The position numbers and the translations under genes are program-made. The notes under the pieces were generated by a model. It ran no database searches and was not told the origin of the DNA. It saw only the letters and a program-made list of their open reading frames with translations. From positions 62,001 to 126,000 of the forward strand of contig CAYXTO010000003.1 of the NCBI GenBank assembly GCA_964468045.1: DNA of 64,000 bases. Direction: 5' to 3'. Each line of letters opens with the position of its first letter. Within the stretch, counting starts at the first letter, position 1. Positions 8,911 through 16,781 of the stretch are shown in pieces. Source of the stretch: JAWKXU01 sp964468045. Its GTDB lineage: Bacteria > Pseudomonadota > Alphaproteobacteria > Sphingomonadales > Sphingomonadaceae.

Positions 8911-11028
8911 ATGCGCGCAAGGATTAAGCCGTTTCCCTTCGTCTGGATGTTCGCCTGCGCGCTGATCGCGGCATGGTTCGCGCATCCCGCCCAGACCTAC
9001 GCCCAGACCCAGATCCAGACCCGGCCCGGCGGGACGAACATCGCCGCGGAACTCGTTGCGGAAGGCCCCGCTGTTCCCGGCGGGACGGTCGATCTCGCGC
9101 TGCATTTCCAGCCATCGCCCGGCTGGCACGGCTACTGGATCAATCCCGGCGACGCCGGCTACGGCATGGCGCTGAAATGGGACTTGCCGGCTGGCTGGAA
9201 GGCGGGTGAGCCGCGCTACCCGGTGCCGCAGACGCTGGTGATCGGCGGGCTGATGAACCATGTCTACGAGGGTGACTATGCGGTCCTCGTGCCGCTGGCC
9301 GTTCCCGCAGGCGCTGCCGGCGGAGCGGCGCCCTTGAAGGTCGAGGCGGAATGGCTGGCCTGCACCGACAAGATCTGCGTGCCCGAGCGGGCGACGCTGT
9401 CCCTGCCGATCCCGGTCGCAGGGCAAGGCGCGCGGGATGCCCGCTTCGATCGCTGGCGCGCGGCCTTGCCGCCATTGCTCGACCGGCCCGCGCGGTTTCA
9501 GCTGGCGGATGGCCGCCTGCGCATCGCCATACCGCTGCCCGCTTCGCTGGACATCGGCGCCCCGCATGTGTTCATCCGCGACGAGGATCTGGTGGATTAC
9601 GCGGCGCCGCAGGCTTTCTCGCGCCAGGGCGACATGCTGGTCGCGGAAATCGCGCGGAAGGGCACGGCCGCTCCCGCCGAAATAAGCGGTATCCTGCGGC
9701 TGGGCGGGCGGGACGGGATCCGCTTCGTTGCCGCGCCGGGGGAGGTGCCCACGGATCTGCGGCCTTTCCGCCCCGCAGGAGAAGGGGCCGGGCCGCTCTG
9801 GCTGCTGGTCCTGGGCGCGCTCGCGGGCGGGCTGCTGCTCAATATCATGCCCTGCGTTTTTCCGATCCTCAGCCTCAAGGCGATCAGCCTGGCGCGGGCC
9901 GGGGAAAGCGAGGCGCAGGCGCGGCGGGAAGGGTTGGCCTACACCGCCGGAGCGATATTGGCCTGCCTGGGCCTTGGCGCCCTGCTGCTGGCCTTGCGCG
10001 CGGCGGGGGAGCAGGTCGGCTGGGCGTTCCAGTTGCAGGAGCCGGGCGTGGTCATCGCGCTGCTCGCGCTGGCGGCGGCGATTGCCGCCAATCTCGCCGG
10101 TGTGTTCGAATTGCCCGCGCTGCCGCTCACCCGCCCGGGTCATCCGTCGGGCGCTTTCGCGACCGGGCTGCTGGCCGCCTTCGTCGCCACGCCCTGCACG
10201 GGGCCGTTCATGGCGGCGGCGATGGGCGCGGCCCTGCTGCTGCCCGAGCCGGAAGCGCTGCTGCTGTTCGGCTGCCTTGGGCTGGGCCTCGCCCTGCCGT
10301 TCCTGCTGCTAGGCTTCATCCCGCCGCTGCGCCGCATGCTGCCTCGCCCTGGCGCATGGATGGAAGGTTTCCGCCACTGGATGGCGCTGCCGATGGCGCT
10401 GACGGCGCTGGCCCTGCTATGGCTGGCCTACAGGCTGGGCGGAGCCGGCTTCGCGCTGGTGGCGGCAGTCGCGACCGGCGGCCTGGTTCTCGCCCTGTGG
10501 GCGGCGGGCCAGCGGCAGAGGCAGGGCAGGCCTGCTTTCCGATCTTTCGCGCTGATCGCCGCGCCGTTCGCGCTGTTCGCGGCCCTGGGTTTGCCCGCTT
10601 CCATTGATCCCGCGCGGCATGAGGAAGCCGGCGTGATCGACGCAAGGCCGTTCAATGCTTCGACCCTGGCCGAAGCGCGGGCCAGCGGTCGTCCGGTCTT
10701 CCTCTGGTTCACGGCGGACTGGTGCCTGACCTGCAAGGTGAATGAGCGGGTCGCGATCGAGCGCGAGGCGACCCGCGAGGCGTTCCAACGCGCGGGCGTG
10801 GTTGCGATCCGGGGGGACTGGACCCGGCGCGATCCGGAAATCACCCGCTATCTCGCTTCCAAGGGCGCGGCCGGCGTGCCGCTCTATGTCTGGATGGATG
10901 GGACCGGGACGGAAACCGTATTGCCGCAGATCCTGACGCCCGACAGCCTCGTCACGCTGGCCCGGAAGGCTGCAGCGACGGGCTCGCGCGGCGGCACCAT
11001 GCCACCAGGCGGCCCGGCTGATCGCTAG
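8911..11028 (+). CDS. dsbD: DsbD-type protein-disulfide reductase
   Basis: DsbD-type proteins carry electrons from cytoplasmic thioredoxin across the inner membrane to periplasmic thiol partners. The 705-residue protein has three parts. A signal sequence leads an N-terminal domain with the ACTDKICVPE cysteine pair. Eight or so membrane helices follow, with the paired cysteines NIMPCVFP and ATPCTGPF. The C-terminal thioredoxin-like domain carries WCLTCK. All three redox pairs are present. The start at 8911 is chosen because signal-like sequence begins there, while the open frame upstream overlaps the divergent hydroxylase gene. The last 77 bp overlap the 3' end of the lipoprotein gene on the other strand. 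Confidence 0.92.
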   Translation: MRARIKPFPFVWMFACALIAAWFAHPAQTYAQTQIQTRPGGTNIAAELVAEGPAVPGGTVDLALHFQPSPGWHGYWINPGDAGYGMALKWDLPAGWKAGEPRYPVPQTLVIGGLMNHVYEGDYAVLVPLAVPAGAAGGAAPLKVEAEWLACTDKICVPERATLSLPIPVAGQGARDARFDRWRAALPPLLDRPARFQLADGRLRIAIPLPASLDIGAPHVFIRDEDLVDYAAPQAFSRQGDMLVAEIARKGTAAPAEISGILRLGGRDGIRFVAAPGEVPTDLRPFRPAGEGAGPLWLLVLGALAGGLLLNIMPCVFPILSLKAISLARAGESEAQARREGLAYTAGAILACLGLGALLLALRAAGEQVGWAFQLQEPGVVIALLALAAAIAANLAGVFELPALPLTRPGHPSGAFATGLLAAFVATPCTGPFMAAAMGAALLLPEPEALLLFGCLGLGLALPFLLLGFIPPLRRMLPRPGAWMEGFRHWMALPMALTALALLWLAYRLGGAGFALVAAVATGGLVLALWAAGQRQRQGRPAFRSFALIAAPFALFAALGLPASIDPARHEEAGVIDARPFNASTLAEARASGRPVFLWFTADWCLTCKVNERVAIEREATREAFQRAGVVAIRGDWTRRDPEITRYLASKGAAGVPLYVWMDGTGTETVLPQILTPDSLVTLARKAAATGSRGGTMPPGGPADR

Positions 11029-11506
11029 GGGACAGCTTCAGCGTGCCGGCGCCAGGTATGGTGGCCTCGATATCCCCGCCCTCGGCGAATACGTCCAGCA
11101 GGGGGTTCTCGGCCAGGGTGGCGCCTTCCCAGCGCCATCCCGTGCCATTGCGCCGGGCATCGATGTTGAACCGGGCATTGTGCCTCGGGCCGATCACCGC
11201 GAACAGGGCCTTCGCCCCCGGATCGGCCGGAGCATGGCGGATCATGTGGATCCGTGGCGGCGCCGTGCCGCCCAATTCGCAGGCGATGGTCAGCAAGGGC
11301 GGCTCGCCGGGCTTGCCGTAGCGGATTGACCGCGCGCCATCCAGCGGCTGCCACTCCGCCCCCTGGGTGTCGGGCGAGGGCAGGGGCTGGGACGGACGCA
11401 TGCCGATTGTGTCGAGCGCAATACGCTCCACCGCATCGCCATGCTGCTGACCGCAGCCGGCAAGAAGGGTGAACGCAGGGATTGATAACAGCCGTAATAC
11501 GCCCAT
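10952..11506 (-). CDS. Small lipoprotein of unknown function
   Basis: The 184-residue protein begins with a lipoprotein signal and lipobox LAGC (Cys18) when started at ATG 11506. A further in-frame ATG lies at 11521. The mature part has segments such as RSIRYGKPGEPPLLTIACELG and a late WCRR, with no catalytic motif I recognise. It reads as a beta-rich secreted domain attached to a membrane. The end overlaps dsbD on the other strand by 77 bp. The signal and intact frame support a real gene; the function is unknown. Confidence 0.7.
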   Translation of the reverse strand: MGVLRLLSIPAFTLLAGCGQQHGDAVERIALDTIGMRPSQPLPSPDTQGAEWQPLDGARSIRYGKPGEPPLLTIACELGGTAPPRIHMIRHAPADPGAKALFAVIGPRHNARFNIDARRNGTGWRWEGATLAENPLLDVFAEGGDIEATIPGAGTLKLSPSDQPGRLVAWCRRASPSLQPSGPA

Positions 11507-11533
11507 GCGGCCTATTCGCACTTTGTCCGCCTT

Positions 11534-11689
11534 TCAAAGCCACACAAGTTCGATAGGGGACAGGCGCCGGCGATGATCGCTGAATTTCTCCCCCTCATAG
11601 GCTTCCGTACGGATGCCATTGACCTTCCAGCGCTTGCACATCTTGCATCCGGCTCGCCCGTTGCGTGGGCGCCCTCGTTTGTGATGCAT
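11534..11689 (-). CDS. 51-residue basic CxxC small protein
   Basis: A short frame runs from ATG 11689 to a TGA at 11534-11536. It encodes 51 residues beginning MHHKRGRPRNGRAGCKMCK and ending SPIELVWL. It is strongly basic and carries one CxxC pair, followed by KRWKVNG and a KFSDHRRR block. From memory, small proteins with the pattern RxxRAGCxxCK-W-K are widespread in proteobacteria as conserved proteins of unknown function. The gene fits exactly between the upstream lipoprotein and the higA gene. It could bind nucleic acid or a metal, but that is a guess. Confidence 0.68.
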   Translation of the reverse strand: MHHKRGRPRNGRAGCKMCKRWKVNGIRTEAYEGEKFSDHRRRLSPIELVWL

Positions 11690-11704
11690 GGCCGCCTCCC
11701 ATGC

Positions 11705-12022
11705 TCAAGCGGCGCGCGGGACGATCTGGTCGAGATCGTCGTTCAGCCTGCGCTTTGCCTCGCGGATCTCGTATTGATCCTGCAACCGCAGAAAGAAACC
11801 CTCCGACATACGGAAATAACGGGCAAGGCGCAGGTCCAGTTCGCCGTCCACTCGCGATACTCCGTCAATCATTTTCTGCAAACGCACGAGATCGACCGCG
11901 ATAGCGCTGGCCAGCGCGGCAGCATCGAGTTCCAGCGGTTCCATGAATTCCGAAACCAGCAATTCGCCTGCATGGGGGTTATGCAGCCAATCGGATTCAG
12001 TGGTAATCGACGATTTCGACAT
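11705..12022 (-). CDS. higA: HigA-type antitoxin (XRE helix-turn-helix)
   Basis: The 105-residue protein would neutralise the HigB toxin and repress its own operon. The opening DWLHNPHAGELLVSEFMEPL matches the HPGE..L.E.L.P pattern of HigA antidotes. A helix-turn-helix and the RLARYFRMSEGFFLRLQDQYE block of this family follow. ATG 12022 is used because MSKSSITTES precedes the conserved part at the usual distance; ATG 12037 is also possible. Either start lies inside the end of higB, so the two genes are coupled in toxin-first order, as is usual for HigBA. Confidence 0.9.
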   Translation of the reverse strand: MSKSSITTESDWLHNPHAGELLVSEFMEPLELDAAALASAIAVDLVRLQKMIDGVSRVDGELDLRLARYFRMSEGFFLRLQDQYEIREAKRRLNDDLDQIVPRAA

Positions 12023-12278
12023 CGTATGCGTTTCCATCCTTCCAGACGAAACATATACGCCATTGCCTGTTAATTGAAATAGAATGCTGTCCAGCGCGGT
12101 CATCCTTGAGCGCGTGAAGCCGGTTGCTTGGCGGGTTTTCGAGGTCTTCGAGGAAATCCGCCGCCTCGATCATCGCCATTCTGGCAAGCGCACGTTGCTG
12201 GATGTCAGGCGGCAGCTTGCGGCTGCGCTGACCGTTCCAGATGCGCTCGGTTTCCTTGTTGGCGAAAGATGCGATCAC
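11997..12278 (-). CDS. higB: HigB-type toxin (RelE/ParE superfamily)
   Basis: The 93-residue protein belongs to the RelE-like ribosome-dependent mRNA-cleaving toxins. It starts MIASFANKETERIWNG. It has the conserved LHALKDDRAGQHSISIN turn and ends with the near-invariant QWRICFVWKDGNAYDVEIVDYH pattern of HigB proteins. It overlaps the SeqA/RAMA-like gene upstream by 4 nt and higA downstream by about 26 nt. The three genes therefore form one tight operon. Confidence 0.92.
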   Translation of the reverse strand: MIASFANKETERIWNGQRSRKLPPDIQQRALARMAMIEAADFLEDLENPPSNRLHALKDDRAGQHSISINRQWRICFVWKDGNAYDVEIVDYH

Positions 12279-12697
12279 TTGAGCTTGGCCAGCAGAATGT
12301 CGAGGCGCGTAAACTCGCGATCCGTGGGCCGTTTGGCGTGCCAGAAACGCAGCCCGTTCACATTGGTGCTACTAATGGCGCTCGCTGCGGCTGAAGGGCT
12401 ACCGTACTCGGTTCCGTCAGCGGCGATCCATCGTCCTTCACGGATAATAGCTCGGTGCTCGGTGCCTTTATAGACCGCTCGCAACTGAGTTCCTTCGACG
12501 AGTTCTCCTCCGCGCAACGCAAAGCCAGGCTTCTTCCCTGAAGCGGCGAACGCTCCAAACGCTTCAGAAAGTTGTTGGTTGAGAGCGGGCTTCAGACCGA
12601 GAAGCTCACGCAAAACAGCATTGTAGGAATGCCCCTCATGCTTGCGTCGCACGGTGAGCTCTTTCCAAACCTCAAAATCTACATCGATCTGCTGCAT
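12275..12697 (-). CDS. SeqA-N-like / RAMA-like (DUF4357-type) DNA-binding candidate linked to higBA
   Basis: The 140-residue protein has two visible parts. Residues 1-35 (MQQIDVDFEVWKELTVRRK, then SYNAVLRELLGL) resemble the short ribbon-helix-helix N-terminus of SeqA and related repressors. The C-terminal half (AVYKGTEHRAIIREGRWI, then YGSPSAAASAI and VNGLRFWHA) has the SPSAAA..NG..FW pattern of RAMA/DUF4357 domains, which are proposed to read modified DNA. It is the first gene of the toxin-antitoxin operon and overlaps higB by 4 nt. By eye the DNA is less GC-rich than its neighbours, which suggests acquisition. Domain names are from pattern recognition only. It could be an extra regulator, or part of a defence locus. 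Confidence 0.6.
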   Translation of the reverse strand: MQQIDVDFEVWKELTVRRKHEGHSYNAVLRELLGLKPALNQQLSEAFGAFAASGKKPGFALRGGELVEGTQLRAVYKGTEHRAIIREGRWIAADGTEYGSPSAAASAISSTNVNGLRFWHAKRPTDREFTRLDILLAKLK

Positions 12698-12722
12698 CGG
12701 ACTTCTCCAATGCAGAGCAAAT

Positions 12723-12737
12723 AGTCCGTATAGAACT
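12723..12737. promoter_or_regulatory. Candidate operator/promoter of the SeqA/RAMA-like-higB-higA operon
   Basis: The imperfect inverted repeat AGTYC-N5-GRACT lies 26-40 nt upstream of the first start codon of the operon. On the minus strand it overlaps TATACG, a plausible -10 box. No convincing -35 was found. Autoregulation through such a palindrome is normal for toxin-antitoxin operons. The link to this repeat is inferred. Confidence 0.35.
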
Positions 12738-12754
12738 AAACGTCAGTAACGGGC

Positions 12755-14959
12755 TTAACGCCCCCATTTCCGCTGGGTCTTGCCGTAGCGCAGCTTGCGG
12801 GTGCCGGGCCTGCCCGAGTTCGAGCGACCTACCGCTCCGCTGCTTGAGGCCGCGGGAGCAAGCCTCTCTCCCTCCGGCAGGCCAAGCTCGGTCGCCTCCA
12901 GCCGCCGGATCTCGTCGCGCAGGCGGCCCGCTTCCTCGAATTCCAGGTCGGCGGCGGCATCGCGCATCCGTTTTTCCAGATCCTCGATATAGGCGCGCAG
13001 ATTATGGCCGACGAGGTTGTTGCGCTCGTCGTCACCCAGATCCACGGTCACGCTGTCGTGTGCGGCGGTATGGGCCACGATATCGGCGATCTGGCGCTTG
13101 ATCGTCTGCGGAGTGATGCCGTGTTCCTCGTTATAGGCGCGCTGCTTTTCGCGGCGGCGGTCCGTTTCGGCGATGGCGCGTTCCATGCTGCCGGTCATCC
13201 GGTCGGCATAGAGGATGACGCGGCCGTCAATGTTGCGCGCGGCCCGGCCGATGGTCTGGATCAGGGAGGTTTCGCTGCGCAGGAAGCCTTCCTTGTCCGC
13301 ATCGAGGATGCAGACGAGGCCGCATTCCGGGATGTCCAGCCCTTCGCGCAACAGGTTGATGCCCACCAGCACGTCATAGACGCCAAGGCGCAGGTCGCGG
13401 ATCAGCTCGATGCGTTCCAGCGTCTCAACGTCGGAATGCATATAGCGGACCTTCAATCCCGCCTCATGCATGAATTCGGTGAGGTCTTCCGCCATCCGCT
13501 TGGTCAGGGTGGTGACGAGCGTGCGATAGCCCTTCGCCGCGGTTTCGCGGCATTCGTTGATGCAGTCCTGCACTTGGTCTTCCACCGGGCGGATCAGCAC
13601 CGGCGGGTCGATCAGACCGGTCGGACGGATCACCTGCTCGGCGAACACGCCGCCGGTCCGCTCCAGCTCCCATGGGCCGGGAGTGGCGGAAACGGCCACC
13701 GTCTGCGGCCGCATCGCATCCCATTCGTTGAAGCGCAGCGGGCGGTTGTCGATGCAGCTGGGCAGGCGGAAGCCATATTCGGCCAATGTCAGCTTGCGGC
13801 GGTGGTCGCCCCGCGCCATCGCGCCGACCTGCGGAATGGTCTGGTGGCTTTCGTCCACGAACAGCAGCGCATTGTCCGGCAGATATTCGAACAGGGTGGG
13901 CGGCGGCTCCCCGGGCAGGCGGCCGGTGAGGAAGCGGGAGTAATTCTCGATCCCTGCGCAGCTGCCGGTGGCCGCGATCATCTCCAGGTCGAAATTGGTG
14001 CGCTGCTCCAGCCGCTGGGCTTCCAGCAGGCGGCCTTCGGCGTGCAACTCCTTGAGCCGTTCCTCCAGCTCGAACTTTATCGCTTCCGTCGCCTGCTTCA
14101 TGGTCGGCCCGGGGGTGACATAGTGGGAATTGGCATAGACCCGCACCCGGTCGAGCTTCGCGCCCGGCTTGCCGGTGAGCGGGTCGAACTCGACGATTTC
14201 CTCGATCTCGTCGCCGAAGAAGCTGACCCGCCAGGCCATGTCCTCGTAGTGGCTGGGGAAGATCTCCAGATTGTCGCCGCGCACGCGGAAATTGCCCCGG
14301 GCGAAGGCGGCATCGTTGCGCTTGTACTGCAGGGAGACGAGCTTGCGGATGATCTCCCGCTGATCGACCGATTCTCCCTTCTTCAGGTCGAAGATCATGG
14401 CGGAATAAGTTTCGACCGAGCCGATGCCATAGAGGCAGGAAACGGACGCCACGATGATCACGTCGTCCCGTTCCAGCAGGGCGCGAGTGGCGGAATGGCG
14501 CATCCGGTCGATCGCCTCGTTCACCGAGCTTTCCTTCTCGATGTAGGTGTCCGAGCGGGGGACGTAGGCTTCCGGCTGGTAGTAGTCGTAATAGGAGACG
14601 AAATATTCCACCGCGTTTTCGGGAAAGAAGCTCTTGAACTCGCCATAGAGCTGCGCCGCGAGGATCTTGTTGGGCGCGAGCACCAGGGCCGGGCGCTGCA
14701 GCGCCTCGATCACCTTGGCCATGGTGAAGGTCTTGCCGGAACCCGTCACGCCCAGCAGCACCTGGGTTTTCTCGCCCTCCTGCGCGGCGGCGACCAGCTC
14801 GGATATGGCGGCGGGCTGGTCCCCGCTCGGCTCGTAGTCGGAAACGATCCGGAAGCGCTTGCCGCCCAGCGTCTTTTCCGGGCGCTGCGGCTTGTGGGGC
14901 ACGAAAGTCCCCGAGGTATCGGGTTCTTCCAGTCCGCGACGAATGACGAGCTCGGCCAT
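12755..14959 (-). CDS. uvrB: Excinuclease ABC subunit B
   Basis: UvrB is the damage-verifying helicase of nucleotide excision repair. The 734-residue protein has Walker A (LLGVTGSGKT), the DNA-gripping beta-hairpin (SYYDYYQPEAYVPRSDTYIE), DESHQTIPQVGAM (Walker B) and the helicase motifs RTLVTTLTKRMAEDL and QTIGRAARN. A C-terminal UVR domain ends in a basic tail. ATG 14959 is selected because MAELVIRRGLEEPD starts recognisable UvrB sequence. The frame is open for 65 more codons upstream but those residues look non-coding. No clear LexA box was found. Confidence 0.96.
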   Translation of the reverse strand: MAELVIRRGLEEPDTSGTFVPHKPQRPEKTLGGKRFRIVSDYEPSGDQPAAISELVAAAQEGEKTQVLLGVTGSGKTFTMAKVIEALQRPALVLAPNKILAAQLYGEFKSFFPENAVEYFVSYYDYYQPEAYVPRSDTYIEKESSVNEAIDRMRHSATRALLERDDVIIVASVSCLYGIGSVETYSAMIFDLKKGESVDQREIIRKLVSLQYKRNDAAFARGNFRVRGDNLEIFPSHYEDMAWRVSFFGDEIEEIVEFDPLTGKPGAKLDRVRVYANSHYVTPGPTMKQATEAIKFELEERLKELHAEGRLLEAQRLEQRTNFDLEMIAATGSCAGIENYSRFLTGRLPGEPPPTLFEYLPDNALLFVDESHQTIPQVGAMARGDHRRKLTLAEYGFRLPSCIDNRPLRFNEWDAMRPQTVAVSATPGPWELERTGGVFAEQVIRPTGLIDPPVLIRPVEDQVQDCINECRETAAKGYRTLVTTLTKRMAEDLTEFMHEAGLKVRYMHSDVETLERIELIRDLRLGVYDVLVGINLLREGLDIPECGLVCILDADKEGFLRSETSLIQTIGRAARNIDGRVILYADRMTGSMERAIAETDRRREKQRAYNEEHGITPQTIKRQIADIVAHTAAHDSVTVDLGDDERNNLVGHNLRAYIEDLEKRMRDAAADLEFEEAGRLRDEIRRLEATELGLPEGERLAPAASSSGAVGRSNSGRPGTRKLRYGKTQRKWGR

Positions 14960-15284
14960 GCGCGGGAATATGGGGCAGGGGGCCGCAAGGCGCAATGTGT
15001 TCCCCGCATGTTCGCGCGGGCGGAAGATGTTTCCTACAGCGGGCCGACCGGCTATCCCCCGCGGAAGGAGCATGAAATCCGTTTTTATTGAAGGAGTTGG
15101 CCGCAGGTTTTCGGGAAGGATTTTTAGCTCCTTGAACAGTGTCAACTGTGTCAACTTCGTTCATGTCGATCTCTGGAACGATGAATGGGCATGGAAGGCG
15201 AACTGGGTGTTGGCGGGCCTCGGCCCGCTTGTTACGATGATGCATGAGGGCGGCAGGGGTCGTCCTTGCTGTGGGAGAATTCGA

Positions 15285-15821
15285 ATGCGCTTGATCCTTG
15301 CCCTGCCGCTGGCGGCCGCGGTTGCCCTTGCCGGATGCGACAAGAAGGCGGACGACACGCCCAAGACGGTGGAACAGGCTGCCGAGCAGGCGAAGCAGAT
15401 GGCCAAGCCGGAGCCGGGCCAATACCGCAGCAGCATCAAGATGCTCGAATTCAACATTCCCGGCCTGCCGGCGGATCAGGCGGAGCAGATGAAGAAGATG
15501 ATGAGCGGCACGGCCAGCCAGAGCCATGAGTTCTGCCTGACGGCGCAGGATGTCGAGAAGGGCTACGAGGAGATGGTGAAGAAGTCCTCGGAAGGGAACT
15601 GCACCTTCGAGAAGTTCGATACCACCGCCACCACGATCGACGCCAGGATGACTTGCGACATGGGCCAGGCCGGCAAGGCGCAATTGGCCATGCAAGGCAA
15701 TGTCACGCCGACCAAATCGGTGATGGTCATGGATATCGAGAACAGCGTGTCGCAGGTGCCGGGCGGCAAGATCCACACCAAGATGGAAGTCACCAACGAG
15801 CGGATCGGGGACTGCAGCTGA
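15285..15821 (+). CDS. DUF3617-type lipoprotein
   Basis: The 178-residue protein starts with a lipoprotein signal (lipobox ALAGC, Cys18). A Lys/Glu/Gln-rich helix (KTVEQAAEQAKQMAKPEPGQY) follows, and then the domain. It has the GQYRSSIKMLEF opening, paired cysteines (EFCLTAQDVEKGY and NCTFEKFDTT) and an MTCDM segment, typical of DUF3617 proteins common in sphingomonads. The function of the family is unknown. Its start is 325 nt from that of the divergent uvrB. Confidence 0.8.
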   Translation: MRLILALPLAAAVALAGCDKKADDTPKTVEQAAEQAKQMAKPEPGQYRSSIKMLEFNIPGLPADQAEQMKKMMSGTASQSHEFCLTAQDVEKGYEEMVKKSSEGNCTFEKFDTTATTIDARMTCDMGQAGKAQLAMQGNVTPTKSVMVMDIENSVSQVPGGKIHTKMEVTNERIGDCS

Positions 15822-15885
15822 TCCCAATTGCGGAACATTTGTGACATTCAGGATTGGTGCAGGGAGATAGCTTCACAAAAATGTA

Positions 15886-16707
15886 ATGCGCAGATCCATG
15901 GCTACCGCAGCGACCAGAAATGATTCGGGCCAGAGTGCTTTGGGCCAGCATGTCGGGGGATTGTCCCGCATCGCTGCGCTGCGCGATGAAGTGGTGCGCC
16001 GCGCCGCCCTGGCGGGGGAACCGAGGCCCGAAGGGATCAAGGGGCCGCCGCTGAGGCATCTGGTCGGGGAATTGTCCGTCCTGGCCGGCCCGTTCCGGAG
16101 GCGGCAGGGGGATGATGCCATCCGCCGGACCGTCCGTCCGCGCACTGTGATGCTTCTGCCGGGTTTCGCCACCCATCCCATCCGGATGCGGCACATGGCG
16201 GAACAGCTCGAGGCGGCCGGCCACACGGTCAAGCGCTGGGGGCTGGGCTTCAATTTCGGCCCGACCGAGGAAAATTTCGCGCGGCTCAATGAGCGGCTGC
16301 TCGATCTCCATCGCCGCCATGGCGAACCTATGGTGCTGGTGGGGTGGAGCCTCGGCGGGATTTTCGCCCGCGAGCTTGCCAAGGCCCATCCCGATGCGGT
16401 GGCCAAGGTGGTGACGATGGGCTCGCCATTCTCGGGCAATCGTCGCGCCAACAATGCGTGGCGCCTGTACCATCTGGTGACGGGGCATGCGGTGGAAAGC
16501 CCCCCGATCACGCAGGATATCTCCGCCAAGCCGCCGGTCCCCACCGTGGCCTTGTGGAGCCCGCGCGACGGCATCGTCTCGCCGCGTTCGTCCTGCGGCC
16601 GCCGGGGGGAAAGGGATCGCGCGATCGCCCTGCGCTGCACCCATCTCGGCTTCGCTTATTCGGATGAAGCGATCGCCGCCGTATTGCGCGAGCTGGAGGT
16701 GGATTGA
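15886..16707 (+). CDS. Alpha/beta hydrolase
   Basis: The 273-residue protein has an alpha/beta-hydrolase core starting near residue 87 with VMLLPGFATHPIRM. The nucleophile elbow GWSLGG places Ser155 as the catalytic serine. A late VALWSPRDGIVSPRSS supplies the probable Asp, and CTHLGFAYS the His. No signal peptide is seen, so it is probably cytoplasmic. In-frame ATGs at 15886 and 15898 are both possible starts. It lies just upstream of the Anbu cluster in the same direction, but whether it belongs to it is not clear. The substrate is unknown. Confidence 0.8.
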   Translation: MRRSMATAATRNDSGQSALGQHVGGLSRIAALRDEVVRRAALAGEPRPEGIKGPPLRHLVGELSVLAGPFRRRQGDDAIRRTVRPRTVMLLPGFATHPIRMRHMAEQLEAAGHTVKRWGLGFNFGPTEENFARLNERLLDLHRRHGEPMVLVGWSLGGIFARELAKAHPDAVAKVVTMGSPFSGNRRANNAWRLYHLVTGHAVESPPITQDISAKPPVPTVALWSPRDGIVSPRSSCGRRGERDRAIALRCTHLGFAYSDEAIAAVLRELEVD

Positions 16708-16735
16708 ACCGCTGGAGTTCGATTGCCGCGGAGCA

Positions 16736-16764
16736 TTGACAGGGCCACTCTTTGTGGCATTGTG
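16736..16764 (+). promoter_or_regulatory. Candidate sigma-70 promoter of the ATP-grasp/alpha-E/transglutaminase/Anbu cluster
   Basis: TTGACA at 16736-16741 is followed after 17 nt by ATTGTG at 16759-16764, about 18 nt before the ATP-grasp start codon. The -10 is weak. The spacer holds a perfect inverted repeat GCCAC-TCTTT-GTGGC (16744-16758), which could be an operator. Confidence 0.38.
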
Positions 16765-16781
16765 CGCTGCAGCAAAAGAAT

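Noticed and set aside
13004..15091. Long open frame antisense to uvrB (about 695 codons)
   Set aside because: It mirrors codon bias of uvrB, has no recognisable domain and its composition is that of a shadow frame in GC-rich DNA.
15095..15200. Possible LexA box near the uvrB start
   Set aside because: The GTTC-N7-GTTC spacing of alphaproteobacterial SOS boxes is not met; only a TGTCAAC direct repeat is present.
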